64,000 bases of DNA from positions 21,422 through 85,421 of the forward strand of contig NZ_VCNP01000027.1 of assembly GCF_006782915.1 (NCBI RefSeq), in the 5' to 3' direction. Of this stretch, positions 24,050 through 34,364 are shown piece by piece (position 1 is the stretch's first letter; each line of letters starts with the position of its first letter). The notes beneath the pieces were generated by a model. That model had not been told where the DNA came from and did no database searches. It worked only from the letters and a program-made list of their open reading frames with translations. A program made the translations under genes and the position numbers. This stretch comes from Streptomyces calvus (lineage in GTDB: Bacteria > Actinomycetota > Actinomycetes > Streptomycetales > Streptomycetaceae).

Positions 24050-24868
24050 ATGTCACTCAGACGCCTCCTGTCCGTCCTCCTCGCCGGCGCCCTCGGGGTC
24101 ACGGGCCTCGTCGGCCTCGCCGCCACACCCGCCCACGCGGCCCCGAACTTCAAGGCGCCGTACCCCTGCGGCCAGCAGTGGACGTACAGCCACCACTCCG
24201 CCGAGGTGCGCCTCGCCCTGGACTTCGTGCGCTCCGACGGCGGCACCACCGCGGGCACGCCCGTCCTGGCCTCCGCCTCCGGAACGGCGTACCGCTACTA
24301 CGAGGCGGGCGGCGCCGGGAACTACGTCGTCATCGACCACGGCGGCGGCTGGAAGACGTACTACTTCCACCTGGCCGCCTACTCGATCAGCCACGGCCAG
24401 GGCGTCGCGCAGGGCCAGCAGATCGGCACGACCGGCTCCACCGGCGCCAGCACCGGAGCCCACGTGCACTACGAGCAGCTGTACAACGGCGTCGGCCAGA
24501 CCATCCGCATCAACGGCGCGTCCCTCGCCCCGTACCCGGGCTCGTACCACCAGAAGTACCTGACCAGCGACAACGGCTGCTCCGGCGGTGGCGGCAAGTA
24601 CTGGGTCGACACCTTCGCCAACGCACCCGGATACGCCTCCCCCACCAGCACCACCCAGACGGGCACGCTGTACGCGGGCACCAACTACGTGTTCTGCAAG
24701 GTCTGGGGGCGGGAGATCCGCGACGCCTCCGGCAACTACAACCACTGGTGGCTGCGCACCGACCTCGACGTCGGCCCGGCCAACCAGTACGTCTCGGCGT
24801 ACTACCTCTCCCGCTGGGGCAACGACGAGGCACGCGACAACAACGGCACCGTCATCCCCAACTGCTGA
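24050..24868 (+). CDS. secreted M23-family (LytM) peptidase
   Basis: A 272-residue exported protein. The signal peptide ends near TPAHA (residue 30), and a LytM/M23 domain follows at about 35-165. Metal-site residues are H/D in HHSAEVRLALDFVRSDGG and the HxH of GAHVHYEQ; HLAAYS is the usual accessory motif. The C-terminal 100 residues (about 180-272), with Cys residues and many aromatics (NHWWLRTDLDV), may bind the wall or another ligand. It should cleave peptidoglycan cross-bridges or other Gly-rich peptides outside the cell. The start is ATG 24050. Confidence 0.87.
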   Translation: MSLRRLLSVLLAGALGVTGLVGLAATPAHAAPNFKAPYPCGQQWTYSHHSAEVRLALDFVRSDGGTTAGTPVLASASGTAYRYYEAGGAGNYVVIDHGGGWKTYYFHLAAYSISHGQGVAQGQQIGTTGSTGASTGAHVHYEQLYNGVGQTIRINGASLAPYPGSYHQKYLTSDNGCSGGGGKYWVDTFANAPGYASPTSTTQTGTLYAGTNYVFCKVWGREIRDASGNYNHWWLRTDLDVGPANQYVSAYYLSRWGNDEARDNNGTVIPNC

Positions 24869-24913
24869 CCCACCGACCACCACCTCCCGCCCGCCCCGGG
24901 CAGCCCAAGCCCC

Positions 24914-24944
24914 CAGGGGGTCCGACTCCGAGCCGGACCCCCTG
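24914..24944. terminator. hairpin after the M23 peptidase gene
   Basis: Perfect 11-base arms CAGGGGGTCCG (24914-24924) and CGGACCCCCTG (24934-24944) with a 9-base loop, 45 bases after the peptidase stop. There is no T tract. Confidence 0.65.
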
Positions 24945-24976
24945 CCCCACGGGCAGCCACACACCCGACCGGCCCG

Positions 24977-25159
24977 ATCACCCCACGGGGCGAGCAGGTC
25001 ACGGCCGTCGTCTCCATCGACGTGCTGCGCAAGTACCAGGAGTGGGAAGAGCGCGAGATCAACGGATCATCGCCGAAACGCATGGCCAACCCTGCGCCCG
25101 GCATCCCGATCAAGGTCCCGCGAAACGTCGGACATCGCTCCACCGTCCACGACACCTGA
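24977..25159 (+). pseudogene. remnant of a Phd/YefM-type antitoxin
   Basis: The frame encodes ITPRGEQVTAVVSIDVL followed by RKYQEWEEREIN, the C-terminal half of Phd/YefM antitoxins (dimer-core end plus first toxin-binding helix). Then a one-base loss and a one-base gain scramble a few residues before RMANPAPGIPI resumes, and a second break precedes a tail that in another frame reads RETSDIA. The DNA-binding N-terminal part is missing and no toxin gene follows, so this is a dead module next to the living VapBC-type pair. Confidence 0.6.
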
Positions 25160-25183
25160 GCACGACAGGCCCTCATCCAGACG

Positions 25184-25199
25184 CCATACGGCGGTATGG
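25184..25199. promoter_or_regulatory. perfect palindrome, likely VapB operator
   Basis: CCATAC, GGCG, GTATGG. It lies 7 bases before the antitoxin ATG, and GTATGG recurs at 25205-25210 across the start codon. This placement fits toxin-antitoxin autorepression. Confidence 0.7.
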
Positions 25200-25206
25200 T
25201 GTTTGT

Positions 25207-25473
25207 ATGGCTAGCAAGAAGGTGACCATCACCCTCGACGAGTCCCTGGTCGAAGCCCTGGCGGGCGCGGCCGAGGAGGAGGGCATTCCCCTTTCCCGGC
25301 TTATCGCCGGAGCGGCCGAGCGTGAACTGCGGTTGCGTGCGGGCCGCGCCGTCATAAGGGAGTGGCAGGCCGAGCACGGCGGCTTCACCCCCGAGGAGCT
25401 CGCCGCCGCGCGAGCGGACATGGCGGCTGCCGACGCCGAACACCTCAGCGGTTCGGGGGCCTCCGCCGCGTGA
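25207..25473 (+). CDS. VapB/RHH-type antitoxin
   Basis: An 88-residue protein. Residues 1-45 form a ribbon-helix-helix pattern (SKKVTITLDESLVEALAGAA, then GIPLSRLIAGAAE). The C-terminal part is helical and acidic (FTPEELAAARADMAAADAEHL), suited to wrapping and inhibiting the toxin. The start is ATG 25207. The stop overlaps the toxin GTG by four bases, so synthesis is coupled. It probably represses its own promoter through the palindrome at 25184. Confidence 0.8.
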   Translation: MASKKVTITLDESLVEALAGAAEEEGIPLSRLIAGAAERELRLRAGRAVIREWQAEHGGFTPEELAAARADMAAADAEHLSGSGASAA

Positions 25474-25862
25474 ACATCCCCTACCTGTACGACGCCGGGG
25501 CGCTCATCGCCATCGACAACAACGACCGGCGCATGTGGGCCCGCCACAGCCTGGCCCTCGACGACGGCCGGGACATCCACGTTCCCGCCGTCGTCGTCAG
25601 TCAGGCGTGGCGGGACGCGCGCCGTCAGGTGAGGCTCGGCAAGTTCCTCGCCGGATGTGACGTCAGGCCGGTCGGCCTGGAAACCGCCAAGGCCGCGGGC
25701 ATCCTGTGCGGCAAGGCCGGTACAGCCGACGTCGTCGACGCCACCGTCGTCGTCATGGCGGCCAGTCTCAGCGCGATCATCTGGACGTCCGACCCGGACG
25801 ACATCCACGCCCTCATCGGCGCCCTGGACATCAAGCCCGCCCCCGTCGTGCGCACCGTCTGA
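25470..25862 (+). CDS. PIN-domain toxin (VapC-like)
   Basis: A 130-residue predicted RNase. PIN acidic residues are visible: D8 in LYDAGALIAID, an E/D pair in the middle (VGLETAKAAG), and D residues in AGTADVVDATVVV and TSDPDDI near the C-terminus. As a VapC homologue it should cut RNA (often tRNA or rRNA) when released from its antitoxin. The GTG start overlaps the antitoxin stop. The first acidic motif (YDAGALIA) differs slightly from the usual DTS/DAS of VapC, but the key Asp is kept. Confidence 0.82.
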   Translation: MNIPYLYDAGALIAIDNNDRRMWARHSLALDDGRDIHVPAVVVSQAWRDARRQVRLGKFLAGCDVRPVGLETAKAAGILCGKAGTADVVDATVVVMAASLSAIIWTSDPDDIHALIGALDIKPAPVVRTV

Positions 25863-25946
25863 CCTCCCGCGACGCCGGTCCAGCGCCCCGCCTCAGAATC
25901 AGCACGCCCCCAAAAAAGGCGCGGAACGAACCGGAGAAAACAGGGA

Positions 25947-25970
25947 GGGCCAGATCCAAAGATCTGGCCC
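25947..25970. terminator. perfect hairpin between vapC-like and ychF
   Basis: 10-base arms GGGCCAGATC and GATCTGGCCC with loop CAAA. It lies between two convergent genes and can act in both directions. No T run. Confidence 0.7.
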
Positions 25971-26032
25971 CTGAACCCTGACCTGGGTTTACCTGCCTTG
26001 ACCAGCCCTTCGGCCGATCAAGGAGTCGGGCA

Positions 26033-27121
<1,089 letters not shown>

Positions 27122-27301
27122 GTTGCGACTTCCCGTACGTGAGGATGGGGGCGAGGACCGGCCGACTGGGCACGTGGGCCGATCCACCAGTCTACGGCGT
27201 GCCCGCAACCGCCCCGCCGACGTATCGAACGCCTGACCGTACTCAGGTCACCGGCGTGTCTGACGGACGGTTCGGCACATAAAACGACCTAAGTTGGTCC
27301 A

Positions 27302-27904
27302 GTGGAGCAACACAGGACGCGACCTGCCCAGCACGGACCGCGACACGACCCGGCGCCCGGGCCGCGCGACCCTTCCCGGCCGCCGCTGCCCCCGCAGGCG
27401 GGGCGGGCCGCCGGCGGCGGTGTGGCCAGGTCCGCGCAGGCCGCCCGGCCCGCCCGGACGCCGCAGCGTCGGCCCGCTCCTCCGCCCGCGGTCCGGCGGC
27501 TGCCGAACCCGCGGCTCACCGGTTTGGGCGGCGGTCTGTTCTGCGCGCTGCTGATGCTCCTGCTCGGACTGCTGACGGCGGCGCTGTTCGGGGGCTCCCA
27601 GACCGTGTACGGCGTGCTGTTCCTTCCGGTGTGCGCGCTGACGGCGGTGTGGCTGCGCGAGGGCGACCTGCTCACCGCGCCCGTCGTCGTGCCGATCGCC
27701 TTCGCCGTGGGTCTGGTCCCGGTCGCCGACGACGGCGGGGGCGGCACCTTCGGCGGGCTGATGGGGCTGGTGACGGGCCTGGCCACGCAGGCCGGGTGGC
27801 TCTACGGCGGGACGCTCGTCGCGGGCGTCATCGTGATCGCCCGCCGAGTGCGCCGGGTCCGCACACCCGGCCGACGCACCGCACCGAGCCGCCCCCGGCC
27901 CTGA
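27302..27904 (+). CDS. DUF6542-type membrane protein
   Basis: A 200-residue protein. Residues 1-70 are rich in Pro, Arg and Ala and probably disordered. The rest has four to five hydrophobic helices (LFCALLMLLLGLLTAAL; VYGVLFLPVCALTAVWL; VVVPIAFAVGLVPV; LYGGTLVAGVIVIA), ending in a basic tail. It matches the DUF6542 proteins usually found beside ychF in Streptomyces. The start is GTG 27302. Function unknown. Confidence 0.78.
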   Translation: MEQHRTRPAQHGPRHDPAPGPRDPSRPPLPPQAGRAAGGGVARSAQAARPARTPQRRPAPPPAVRRLPNPRLTGLGGGLFCALLMLLLGLLTAALFGGSQTVYGVLFLPVCALTAVWLREGDLLTAPVVVPIAFAVGLVPVADDGGGGTFGGLMGLVTGLATQAGWLYGGTLVAGVIVIARRVRRVRTPGRRTAPSRPRP

Positions 27905-27950
27905 CCCGCGGACGCCCACACCGGGACCGGGACCGGAGTGGGGCACCGAG

Positions 27951-27990
27951 GCTCCGAGGCTCCGAGGCTCCGAGGCTCCGAGGCTCCGAG
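27951..27990. repeat. 8-bp tandem repeat GCTCCGAG, five copies
   Basis: Five exact copies of GCTCCGAG, preceded by a partial CCGAG. They lie in the short gap between convergent DUF6542 and ppgK genes, outside any coding region. Confidence 0.9.
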
Positions 27991-28017
27991 CAAGCCTCGC
28001 CCCGCTGTCCTCCTGGC

Positions 28018-28764
28018 CTACACGGCCGTCGCCGCCCGCATCGCAGCTCCCACGATGCCCGCGTTGTTCTGCAGCTCCGCCGGGACGATCTCCGCCTTGA
28101 TGCCCTTGATGTGGGGCAGGAACTTGTGGGACTTGCGGCTGACACCGCCGCCGATCACGAACAGCTCGGGCGAGAAGAGCATCTCCACGTGGGCGAGGTA
28201 CGTCTGCACCCGGCCCGCCCACTCCTCCCACGACAGGTCGTGGTCCTCCCTGGCCTTGCTGGAGGCCCGCTTCTCCGCCTCGTGGCCGTGCAGCTCCAGG
28301 TGGCCCAGCTCGGTGTTGGGGACGAGGACGCCGTCCACGAACACGGCGCTGCCGATGCCGGTACCGAAGGTCAGCATGACGACCGTGCCCCGGTGGTGGC
28401 GTCCGGCGCCGAAGTGCATCTCGGCGACGCCCGCCGCGTCCGCGTCGTTCACCACCGTCACCGGCAGGCCGCCCAGGCGGTCGCCGAGCAGCACGCGCGC
28501 GTCGGTGTCGATCCAGCTCTTGTCGACGTTGGCCGCCGTACGGATCGTGGTGCCGTCGGTGACGACGCCCGGGAAGGTGACCCCGACCGGGCCGGTCCAG
28601 CCGAAGTGGTCCACGACCTGCTTGACCCCGTCCGCCACCGCGTCCGGAGTGGCCGGGTGCGGGGTGAGGACCTTGCAGCGCTCCTGCGCCAGGTCCCCCC
28701 TGTCCAGGTCGACCGGGGCACCCTTGATCCCGGATCCGCCGATGTCCACGCCGAAGATCTGCAT
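28018..28764 (-). CDS. ppgK: polyphosphate glucokinase
   Basis: A ROK-type cytosolic kinase phosphorylating glucose with polyphosphate or ATP; 248 residues, normal for the family. The phosphate-binding motif [16 protein letters not shown] is at the N-terminus. The sugar-site and catalytic motif [14 protein letters not shown] contains the catalytic Asp, and [11 protein letters not shown] is the second phosphate motif. The start is ATG 28764. In S. coelicolor (from memory) PpgK has the same neighbours as here. Confidence 0.93.
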   Translation of the reverse strand: MQIFGVDIGGSGIKGAPVDLDRGDLAQERCKVLTPHPATPDAVADGVKQVVDHFGWTGPVGVTFPGVVTDGTTIRTAANVDKSWIDTDARVLLGDRLGGLPVTVVNDADAAGVAEMHFGAGRHHRGTVVMLTFGTGIGSAVFVDGVLVPNTELGHLELHGHEAEKRASSKAREDHDLSWEEWAGRVQTYLAHVEMLFSPELFVIGGGVSRKSHKFLPHIKGIKAEIVPAELQNNAGIVGAAMRAATAV

Positions 28765-28834
28765 GGCCCCACGTTACGACGGACGACGGACGGTCACGGT
28801 GTCGATCACCGCGACCGCCACGTTCACACCACGG

Positions 28835-29872
28835 TCACTGCGCGGAATCCGCACCGGATGCGGAGTCCGGCCCCGTGCCGCCGCGCTCGGCCACCAGGGC
28901 GGCGGCCTCCTCGCGCAGGTCGCGGCGGAGCTCCTTCGGCAGCGAGAAGATGATCGACTCCTCGGCCGCCTTGACCAGTTCGACGTCCTCGAAGCCGCGC
29001 TCGGACAGCCACTGCAGGACCTGCTCGACCAGGATCTCCGGCACCGAGGCGCCCGAGGTGACGCCGACCGTGGAGACGCCCTCCAGCCAGGCCTCGTCGA
29101 TCTCGTCGGCGAAGTCCACCAGGTACGCCGCGCGGGCGCCGGCGAGCTTGGCGACCTCCACCAGACGCTTGGAGTTGGAGGAGTTGCGGGAGCCGACCAC
29201 GATCACCAGGTCCGCCTCGGCGCCCATCTGCTTGACCGCGAGCTGGCGGTTCTGCGTGGCGTAGCAGATGTCGTCGCTGGGCGGGGAGATCAGCTGCGGG
29301 AACTTCTCCTTCAGCGCGTCGACGGTCTCCATGGTCTCGTCGACGGAGAGGGTGGTCTGGGACAGCCAGACGACCTTGGACGGGTCGCGCACCTCGACCT
29401 TGGCGACGTCACCGGGGCCGTCGACGAGCTGGATGTGGTCCGGGGCCTCGCCGGAGGTGCCGATGACCTCCTCGTGGCCCTCGTGCCCGATCAGGAGGAT
29501 GTCGTAGTCCTCCTTGGCGAACCGGACCGCCTCCTTGTGGACCTTGGTGACGAGCGGGCAGGTGGCGTCGATGGTGGCGAGCCGGCCGCGCTCGGCCTCC
29601 TCGTGGACGACGGGGGCGACGCCGTGCGCGGAGAACATGACGATGTTGCCCGGGGGCACCTCCTCCGTCTGCTCGACGAAGATCGCGCCCTTCTTCTCCA
29701 GGGTCTGCACGACGTACTTGTTGTGGACGATCTCGTGCCGGACGTAGACGGGAGCCCCGTACTGCTCCAGGGCCTTCTCGACGGCGATCACGGCGCGGTC
29801 CACACCGGCGCAGTAGCCACGGGGGGCGGCGAGCAGGACACGGCGGCCAGGCGAAGCGGTCATGCGTCCCAT
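28835..29872 (-). CDS. ispH: 4-hydroxy-3-methylbut-2-enyl diphosphate reductase
   Basis: Last enzyme of the MEP pathway, making IPP and DMAPP with a Fe-S cluster. The three cluster cysteines are visible in [23 protein letters not shown] and [11 protein letters not shown], along with [12 protein letters not shown] and [10 protein letters not shown] of the family. About 345 residues. The start is either ATG 29872 or ATG 29863; neither has a strong ribosome binding site. It is divergent from xseA with only 66 bases between. Confidence 0.95.
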   Translation of the reverse strand: MGRMTASPGRRVLLAAPRGYCAGVDRAVIAVEKALEQYGAPVYVRHEIVHNKYVVQTLEKKGAIFVEQTEEVPPGNIVMFSAHGVAPVVHEEAERGRLATIDATCPLVTKVHKEAVRFAKEDYDILLIGHEGHEEVIGTSGEAPDHIQLVDGPGDVAKVEVRDPSKVVWLSQTTLSVDETMETVDALKEKFPQLISPPSDDICYATQNRQLAVKQMGAEADLVIVVGSRNSSNSKRLVEVAKLAGARAAYLVDFADEIDEAWLEGVSTVGVTSGASVPEILVEQVLQWLSERGFEDVELVKAAEESIIFSLPKELRRDLREEAAALVAERGGTGPDSASGADSAQ

Positions 29873-29938
29873 CGTAAGGGCCGCGTACCAGGGGCCCGGT
29901 CACGGTGCGTTGTCGGTGGGGCGCACTACCCTCGCGGC

Positions 29939-31147
29939 ATGGCTGTCAACACGTCTGCGGAAGCGCCCATCCCGGTCGGTGAGGTGTCCCGGCTCATCGG
30001 CGGGTGGATCGACCGGCTCGGCGCGGTGTGGGTCGAGGGTCAGATCACCCAGCTGTCGCGGCGGCCGGGCGCCGGAGTGGTGTTTTTGACGCTGCGGGAC
30101 CCGTCGTACGACATCTCCGTGGGCGTGACCTGCTACCGGCAGGTGTTCGACGCCGTGGCGGACGTGGTGAGCGAGGGCGCGCGGGTGGTGGTGCACTGCA
30201 AGCCGGAGTGGTACGCGCCGCGCGGGCAGCTGTCGCTGCGGGCCGCGGAGATCCGGCCGGTGGGGGTCGGGGAGCTGCTGGCGCGGCTGGAGCAGCTGAA
30301 GAAGTCCCTGGCCCGGGAGGGTCTGTTCGCGCCGGAGCGGAAGAAGCCGCTGCCGTTCCTGCCGCAGCTGATCGGGCTGGTGTGCGGGCGGGCCTCGGCG
30401 GCCGAGCGGGACGTGCTGGAGAACGCCCGGCACCGCTGGCCGGCGGTGCGTTTCGAGGTGCGGAACGTGGCCGTGCAGGGGGTGCACGCGGTGCCGCAGG
30501 TCGTCCAGGCCGTGAAGGAGCTGGACGCGATCGACGACGTGGACGTGATCGTCGTGGCGCGGGGCGGCGGCAGCGTGGAGGACCTGCTGCCGTTCTCCGA
30601 CGAGCAGGTGGTGCGGGCGGTGGCGGCCTGCCGTACGCCGGTGGTGTCCGCGATCGGGCACGAGCCGGACAGTCCGCTGCTGGACCTGGTCGCCGACCTG
30701 CGTGCCTCGACGCCGACCGACGCCGCGAAGAAGGTGGTGCCGGACGTCGGCGAGGAGTACGAGCGGGTGCGGATGCTGCGCGACCGCGCGCGGCGCTGCG
30801 TCCAGGCGCTGCTGGACCGGGAGGAGCGCGGGCTGGCCCATGCGCTGGCCCGCCCGTCGATACAGGACCCGCACCGGATGATCGACGGGCGGGCCGAGGA
30901 GGTCACGGCGCTGCTGGAGCGGGCCCGGCGCTGTGTGCGGCACCAGCTGGACCGGGCGGAGTCCGAGCTGACGCATACGCACGCGCGCGTGGTGGCCCTG
31001 TCCCCCGCCGCGACGCTGAAGCGCGGGTACGCCGTGCTGCAGCGGGCGGACGGGCACGCGGTGCGCGCGCCGGGCGAGGTGGAGGCCGGTGAGGCGTTGC
31101 GGGCGCGGGTGTCCGAGGGCGGGTTCACAGTCCGAGTCGATGCATAG
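29939..31147 (+). CDS. xseA: exodeoxyribonuclease VII large subunit
   Basis: Catalytic subunit of ExoVII, degrading single-stranded DNA to oligonucleotides. It has 402 residues from ATG 29939. The N-terminal OB fold lies at about 12-105 ([24 protein letters not shown]). The central nuclease domain has [18 protein letters not shown] and [20 protein letters not shown]. The C-terminal part forms coiled coils before LKRGYAVLQ. xseB follows after ten bases. It is a mycelial DNA-repair gene with the standard actinobacterial order. Confidence 0.95.
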   Translation: MAVNTSAEAPIPVGEVSRLIGGWIDRLGAVWVEGQITQLSRRPGAGVVFLTLRDPSYDISVGVTCYRQVFDAVADVVSEGARVVVHCKPEWYAPRGQLSLRAAEIRPVGVGELLARLEQLKKSLAREGLFAPERKKPLPFLPQLIGLVCGRASAAERDVLENARHRWPAVRFEVRNVAVQGVHAVPQVVQAVKELDAIDDVDVIVVARGGGSVEDLLPFSDEQVVRAVAACRTPVVSAIGHEPDSPLLDLVADLRASTPTDAAKKVVPDVGEEYERVRMLRDRARRCVQALLDREERGLAHALARPSIQDPHRMIDGRAEEVTALLERARRCVRHQLDRAESELTHTHARVVALSPAATLKRGYAVLQRADGHAVRAPGEVEAGEALRARVSEGGFTVRVDA

Positions 31148-31157
31148 GGTGGGCGGA

Positions 31158-31409
31158 ATGACCAGCAAGACGGAGAACGGGCGGACGGCGGCGGCCGAGG
31201 CGCTCGGGTACGAGCAGGCGCGGGACGAGCTGATCGAGGTCGTGCGGCGGCTGGAGGCGGGCGGTACGACGCTGGAGGAGTCCCTCGCGCTGTGGGAGCG
31301 GGGCGAGGAGCTGGCCAAGGTGTGCCGGCGCTGGCTGGAAGGAGCGCGGGCGCGGCTGGACGCGGCGCTCGCGGAGGAGGAGGCGGCGGAGTCCGAGGGG
31401 GACGAGTAG
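31158..31409 (+). CDS. xseB: exodeoxyribonuclease VII small subunit
   Basis: An 83-residue helical subunit that wraps the coiled coils of XseA. The family pattern [21 protein letters not shown], then [14 protein letters not shown], is followed by [13 protein letters not shown]. The acidic tail ([11 protein letters not shown]) is typical. The start is ATG 31158 with GGGCGGA just upstream. It is co-transcribed with xseA. Confidence 0.93.
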   Translation: MTSKTENGRTAAAEALGYEQARDELIEVVRRLEAGGTTLEESLALWERGEELAKVCRRWLEGARARLDAALAEEEAAESEGDE

Positions 31410-31657
31410 CGCGGCGGGGCATGAAGAGCGTCCCGGGGAGCCGGTGGCGCCCGGGGCGGCGAGTGGCGGTCGAGGGCGAGCGGGTCCGGTGGTGTGTGTC
31501 GGCGGGCGCCGGGGCGGGACCGACGGGCTGTGAAGTGGATCACCACGCTCCCGATTTAGTTGAGCATTGAACTTCATCCGCGTACGGTCGACTCGTCAAC
31601 AGGTTCCGTGGTCCCTGCACCGACCTCGGACCGACGTCCCCCCGAGAAGGTTCACGC

Positions 31658-32248
31658 ATGTCTCTCGTTCTTGACCCCGCCGCCCAGGACCTGCTGTTCC
31701 GTGAGGCGCGCACCGCCAACACGTTCACCGACGAGCCGGTGACCGACGAGCAGGTGCGGGCGATCTACGACTTGGTCAAGTACGGCCCGACCGCTTTCAA
31801 CCAGTCGCCGCTGCGCATCACGCTGGTCCGCTCCGCCGAGGCCCGCGAGCGCCTCGTCCCGCACCTGGCCGAGGGCAACCGGCCCAAGACCGCCGTCGCC
31901 CCGCTGGTCGCGATCCTGTCCGCGGACAACGAGTTCCACGAGGAGCTCCCCCACCTCTTCCCGCACTTCCCGCAGGCCAAGGACGCCTTCTTCAGCGAGC
32001 GCCCGGTGCGTGAGGGTGCCGCCTCGCTGAACGCCGCCCTCCAGGCCGCCTACTTCATCGTGGGTGTGCGTGCCGCGGGCCTGGCCGCCGGCCCGATGAC
32101 CGGTTTCGACTTCGAGGGCGTCCGCAAGGAGTTCCTCGACGACGACCACACCCCGCTGATGATCGTCAACATCGGCCGCCCGGGCCCGGACGCCTGGTTC
32201 CCGCGTTCGCCGCGCCTGGAGTACGAACAGGTCGTCACCACCGTCTGA
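31658..32248 (+). CDS. RutE/HadB-like nitroreductase (malonic semialdehyde reductase type)
   Basis: A 196-residue flavin-dependent nitroreductase-fold enzyme. It closely follows the RutE subgroup: LLFREARTANTFTDEPVTDE, LVKYGPTAFNQSPLRI, and YFIVGVRAAGLAAGPMTGFD. Related enzymes reduce malonic semialdehyde with NAD(P)H in pyrimidine breakdown. No other rut genes are nearby, so the substrate here is uncertain. The start is ATG 31658. An AGTT-N8-AACT element at about 31557-31572 could bind a MarR-type regulator. Confidence 0.85.
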   Translation: MSLVLDPAAQDLLFREARTANTFTDEPVTDEQVRAIYDLVKYGPTAFNQSPLRITLVRSAEARERLVPHLAEGNRPKTAVAPLVAILSADNEFHEELPHLFPHFPQAKDAFFSERPVREGAASLNAALQAAYFIVGVRAAGLAAGPMTGFDFEGVRKEFLDDDHTPLMIVNIGRPGPDAWFPRSPRLEYEQVVTTV

Positions 32249-32276
32249 GACGGGCCCCGCCCTTCTGTTCGTGCGT

Positions 32277-32345
32277 TCACCCGGTGCCGGCGCTCACTCA
32301 GTGCGGGCGCTCACCCGGTGCGGGCGCTCACTCGGTGCGCAGCGC
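32277..32345. repeat. 17-bp tandem repeat including the end of the DUF4245 gene
   Basis: Four consecutive units of the form TCACYCRGTGCSGGCGC start at 32277, 32294, 32311 and 32328. The last contains the reverse complement of the DUF4245 final codons and stop (GCGCACCGAGTGA). The array thus repeats the gene's own 3' end, stop codon included. Confidence 0.85.
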
Positions 32346-32852
32346 CTGCGCCATCGTCGTCAGCTGCCCGAACGACGCGGTGCCCGTCACCACGGTGGTC
32401 GAACCCTCGGTGCCCTCCAGGACCAGGGCGTCGTAGTGGTCGCCCTCGTAGCGCGTCCAGGTCTCGTCGCCGATGCGCTGGGTGGCGTCGGTCCTCTCGG
32501 CGCCCTGGGTGACGTCCTCGATGAACGGCCCGCGCTTGCCGGCGGACTGCTCGACCGCCACGTACTGGCCGTCGGGCGCATGGAAGCCGAGGTGCCAGGC
32601 GTCGGCGTCCTCGCCCCGGAACCGGACGGAGGTGGGCTTCCACGCCTCGGGCAGGCCCTCGGGGGCGGCCACGGGGTAGGAGGCGGCCCGGCGGGCCGTG
32701 AGGAGGTCGACGCGGTAGTCGACCCGCTGGACGGGCGGTTCGCCGTCCTCGTGCGGGATGAACAGCCAGACCACTCCCGCCGCGAGCACGATGAGAGCCA
32801 GGGACAGGATCATGTCCCGGGCCGTTTTCTGCATGCTGTTCGTTCCTGCCAC
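32328..32852 (-). CDS. DUF4245-type membrane-anchored protein
   Basis: A 174-residue protein with one N-terminal transmembrane helix (MILSLALIVLAAGVVWLFIP) and an extracellular domain matching DUF4245: PVAAPEGLPEAWKPTSVRF, then WHLGFHAPDGQYVAVEQS, then TQRIGDETWTRYE. Function unknown, conserved next to glpX in Streptomyces. I keep GTG 32852, since homologues as I remember begin with AGTN; ATG 32834 with AGGAA upstream is the alternative. Confidence 0.82.
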   Translation of the reverse strand: MAGTNSMQKTARDMILSLALIVLAAGVVWLFIPHEDGEPPVQRVDYRVDLLTARRAASYPVAAPEGLPEAWKPTSVRFRGEDADAWHLGFHAPDGQYVAVEQSAGKRGPFIEDVTQGAERTDATQRIGDETWTRYEGDHYDALVLEGTEGSTTVVTGTASFGQLTTMAQALRTE

Positions 32853-32976
32853 GCCTCCTATCGTCGCAGGTGCCCGGTGCGCTCATCCGTGGGGGCCCCT
32901 GCTCATTCTGTCGATCTGACGATAGAGTCGTGCCCAACCCTCATCCGGCCGTCGTCGTACAGAAAGGTGCGCTCCG

Positions 32977-34011
32977 ATGACCGAACACCATCACTTGCCG
33001 TCCGAGCTCGATGTGCCCTCCGAGGCACCCGACCGCAACCTCGCCCTGGAGCTCGTACGGGTGACCGAGGCCGCGGCGATGGCCGCGGGCCGCTGGGTAG
33101 GGCGCGGTGACAAGAACGGCGCGGACGGCGCCGCCGTGCGCGCCATGCGCACCCTGGTCTCGACCGTCTCGATGAACGGCGTGGTCGTCATCGGCGAGGG
33201 CGAGAAGGACGAGGCCCCGATGCTCTTCAACGGGGAGCGCGTGGGCGACGGCACCGGCCCGGAGTGCGACATCGCCGTCGACCCGATCGACGGCACCACG
33301 CTGACCGCCAAGGGCATGACGAACGCGATCGCGGTGCTGGCCGCCGCCGAGCGAGGCTCGATGTTCGACCCCTCGGCCGTGTTCTACATGGACAAGCTGG
33401 TCACCGGCCCGGAGGCGGCCGACTTCGTCGACATCAACGCCCCGGTCAACGTGAACATCCGCCGGGTCGCCAAGGCCAAGCGGGTCACCCCCGAGGACGT
33501 CACCGTGGTGATCCTGGACCGGCCGCGGCACGAGGGCATCATCAAGGAGATCCGGGAGACCGGCGCGCGCATCAAGCTGATCTCCGACGGCGACGTGGCC
33601 GGCTCGATCCTGGCGCTGCGCGAGGGCACCGGCATCGATCTGCTGCTCGGCGTGGGCGGCACCCCGGAGGGCATCATCTCGGCGTGCGCCGTGAAGTGCC
33701 TGGGCGGCACCATCCAGGGCAAGCTGTGGCCGAAGGACGACGAGGAGCGGCAGCGGGCGGTCGACGCGGGGCACGACCTCGACCGGGTGCTGACGACGGA
33801 CGACCTGGTGTCCGGGGAGAACGTGTTCTTCGTGGCGACCGGCATCACCGACGGCGAGCTGCTGCGCGGGGTGCGGTACCGGTCGGAGACGGCCACGACC
33901 GACTCGATCGTGATGCGCTCCAAGTCGGGGACGGTGCGGCGGATCGACTCCGAGCACCGGCTGGCCAAGCTGCGGGCGTACAGCGCGATCGACTTCGACC
34001 GCGCCAAGTGA
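32977..34011 (+). CDS. glpX: class II fructose-1,6-bisphosphatase
   Basis: Gluconeogenic phosphatase removing the 1-phosphate of fructose 1,6-bisphosphate; 344 residues. Metal and substrate motifs are [14 protein letters not shown] and [16 protein letters not shown], with [10 protein letters not shown] and [12 protein letters not shown] later. It is the main FBPase class of actinomycetes. ATG 32977 has GAAAGG upstream. Its 3' end is followed by degenerate repeats of its last bases. Confidence 0.95.
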   Translation: MTEHHHLPSELDVPSEAPDRNLALELVRVTEAAAMAAGRWVGRGDKNGADGAAVRAMRTLVSTVSMNGVVVIGEGEKDEAPMLFNGERVGDGTGPECDIAVDPIDGTTLTAKGMTNAIAVLAAAERGSMFDPSAVFYMDKLVTGPEAADFVDINAPVNVNIRRVAKAKRVTPEDVTVVILDRPRHEGIIKEIRETGARIKLISDGDVAGSILALREGTGIDLLLGVGGTPEGIISACAVKCLGGTIQGKLWPKDDEERQRAVDAGHDLDRVLTTDDLVSGENVFFVATGITDGELLRGVRYRSETATTDSIVMRSKSGTVRRIDSEHRLAKLRAYSAIDFDRAK

Positions 34012-34200
34012 CAGGCGGCCGGGCGCAGTGACTTTCGCCCGGGACGAGTGACACACGGAACGGGCCGAGTGAGACCTTCGCCGGGCCGTGTGCCGCGCGA
34101 CCGGTGCGGAGTGACACGCGGCCGGGCCGTGCGACCTTCGCGCGGGCCGAGTGACACGCGGCCAAGCTGTGGCCTTCGCCCGGGCCGTGCGCCACGCGCC
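34001..34200. repeat. degenerate 20-bp repeats after glpX
   Basis: AGTGAC-centred units at about 34007 (the glpX stop itself), 34027, 34047, 34068, 34110 and 34150, with weaker copies (GTGTGCC, GTGCGAC, GTGGCC) in the intervals. A typical unit is GAGTGACACGCGGCCGGGCC; a second type contains CCTTCGCSCGGGCC, and the two tend to alternate. With the rest of the stretch to 34364 there is no gene. Confidence 0.75.
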
Positions 34201-34364
34201 CCGGTCCGCCCCGGCGCCGTGAGGCGTGCGGTACTCAAGGCGCGTGCGGGCGGCTCGTGGCCGGTCGCGTGGTTCCCCGCGGGCCCGAGGCCACGGTCCC
34301 GCCCGGCGTCGAAAGGGCGCCCCCTGTGCGGAGGGGGCGCCCTGCTCGTCTGCGCGGGCGCGTG

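Noticed and set aside
25009..25206. Functional YefM antitoxin
   Set aside because: The N-terminal DNA-binding half is missing, frameshifts are visible, and no cognate RelE/YoeB toxin follows.
34012..34364. tRNA or small RNA gene in the repeat region after glpX
   Set aside because: Some palindromic GGCCCGGGC pieces occur, but no cloverleaf or T-loop sequence was found; the region is explained by degenerate repeats.
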